Shown here: in pieces, positions 6,073-6,540 of the stretch | Position numbering within the stretch: position 1 is the first letter of the stretch | Layout: the number at the start of each line of letters is the position of its first letter | Source: Actinomycetota bacterium | GTDB taxonomy: Bacteria > Actinomycetota > Thermoleophilia > Solirubrobacterales > Solirubrobacteraceae | Assembly: GCA_005883255.1 (NCBI GenBank) | Contig: VAXS01000070.1 | Coordinates: forward strand, 1 to 6,540 | Length of the DNA: 6,540 bases | Direction of reading: 5' to 3' | Notes under the pieces: generated by a model | The model's input: the letters and a program-made list of their open reading frames with translations, nothing else | Databases searched by the model: none | What the model was told of the DNA's origin: nothing | Position numbers and translations under genes: made by a program

Positions 6073-6540
6073 TGGCCGCGCCGGACTCGGTCAAGCGGCG
6101 CTCGCGCGCGCACTTCGACCGCTGGGCGCGTCGCTACGAGCGCGACCCCGTGTCGCGGTTCATCGGCGGCGCCCAGGCGCGGGCCCTGCAGGCGCTGGAG
6201 TTGACGAGCAGCGACCGGTTCCTGGACGTGGGCTGCGGGACCGGCGCCGCGGTGCGCCGGGCGGCGGGCCGTGTGGAGCGCGCGGTGGGGGTCGACCTCT
6301 CCGAGGCGATGGTGGCGCGGGCGCGCGACCTGGCCGGCGCCGACGCGGGGGCGGAGTTCGTGGTGGGCGACAGCGAGCGGCTGCCGTTCGCCGACGGCGA
6401 GTTCACGGCGCTGCTGTGCACGACGTCGTTCCACCACTATCCCCACCCGGACACCGCCGTGGCCGAGATGGCGCGGGTCCTGGAGCCGGGCGGGCGAGTG
6501 GCGATCGCCGACGGCGCGGCCGACCGCACGGCGACCCGGA
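6072..6540 (+). CDS. Class I SAM-dependent methyltransferase (partial, C-terminus off window)
   Basis: Its ATG shares one base with the permease stop (TGATG), and the frame stays open to the window end, giving 156 residues. The N-terminal AHFDRWARRYERDP (13-26) is typical of UbiE/Methyltransf_11-like enzymes. Motif I is LDVGCGTG (51-58), the acidic ribose-binding residue is Asp75 in GVDLSEAM, motif II is around VGDSERLPFADGEF (98-111), and SFHHYPHPDTAVAEMARVLEPGG (119-141) covers the motif III region and the following helix. These show a SAM-binding Rossmann fold. The methyl acceptor cannot be judged: relatives act on quinones, lipids, antibiotics and small metabolites. Coupling to the transporter genes suggests that the methylated molecule or its modification is linked to export or self-protection, which is inference. 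No strong Shine-Dalgarno sequence is present, consistent with termination-reinitiation. Confidence 0.9.
   Translation, partial: MAAPDSVKRRSRAHFDRWARRYERDPVSRFIGGAQARALQALELTSSDRFLDVGCGTGAAVRRAAGRVERAVGVDLSEAMVARARDLAGADAGAEFVVGDSERLPFADGEFTALLCTTSFHHYPHPDTAVAEMARVLEPGGRVAIADGAADRTATR

Overview
The window is very GC-rich (strong G/C preference at third codon positions) and almost wholly coding. Gene content and protein style suggest an actinobacterium: a full-length Ppk1 with an NRELSW-type N-terminus, a short GppA-type exopolyphosphatase, GTG starts, stop/start overlaps and a PhoP-type GTTCAC direct repeat. A Thermoleophilia/Solirubrobacterales-like lineage would fit, but this is an inference from memory of protein style, not a database result.

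Left two thirds (1-4411), all on the minus strand, is a polyphosphate (polyP) module. Reading in the direction of transcription: ppx, a short exopolyphosphatase (4411 to 3530); a 127-bp gap with two GTTCAC units exactly 11 bp apart and a TACGTT -10-like box; a small RelA/SpoT/MESH1-like HD protein (3402 to 2809); ppk, polyphosphate kinase (2728 or 2770 to 584); and a second HD-domain protein, overlapping the ppk stop by 4 bp and running off the left edge (587 to 1). Ppk makes polyP from ATP and Ppx degrades it. Both HD proteins have substitutions at metal/catalytic positions (HD to HC in one; the ED-motif Asp to Arg and the DxxxN Asn to Lys in the other). This suggests altered enzymes or sensors rather than ordinary phosphohydrolases.

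Right third (4446-6540), on the plus strand, is a divergent, tightly coupled operon: a DrrA/CcmA-type ABC ATPase, its six-helix ABC-2 permease (8-bp overlap), and a class I SAM methyltransferase (1-bp overlap) that runs off the right edge. It looks like an export cassette of unknown substrate.

The divergent starts of ppx and the ATPase are only about 34 bp apart, and a perfect 10-bp palindrome covers the ppx start codon. No RNA gene, CRISPR array, insertion sequence or convincing intrinsic terminator was seen. There is no gene-free stretch over 300 bases; the longest is 3403-3529.
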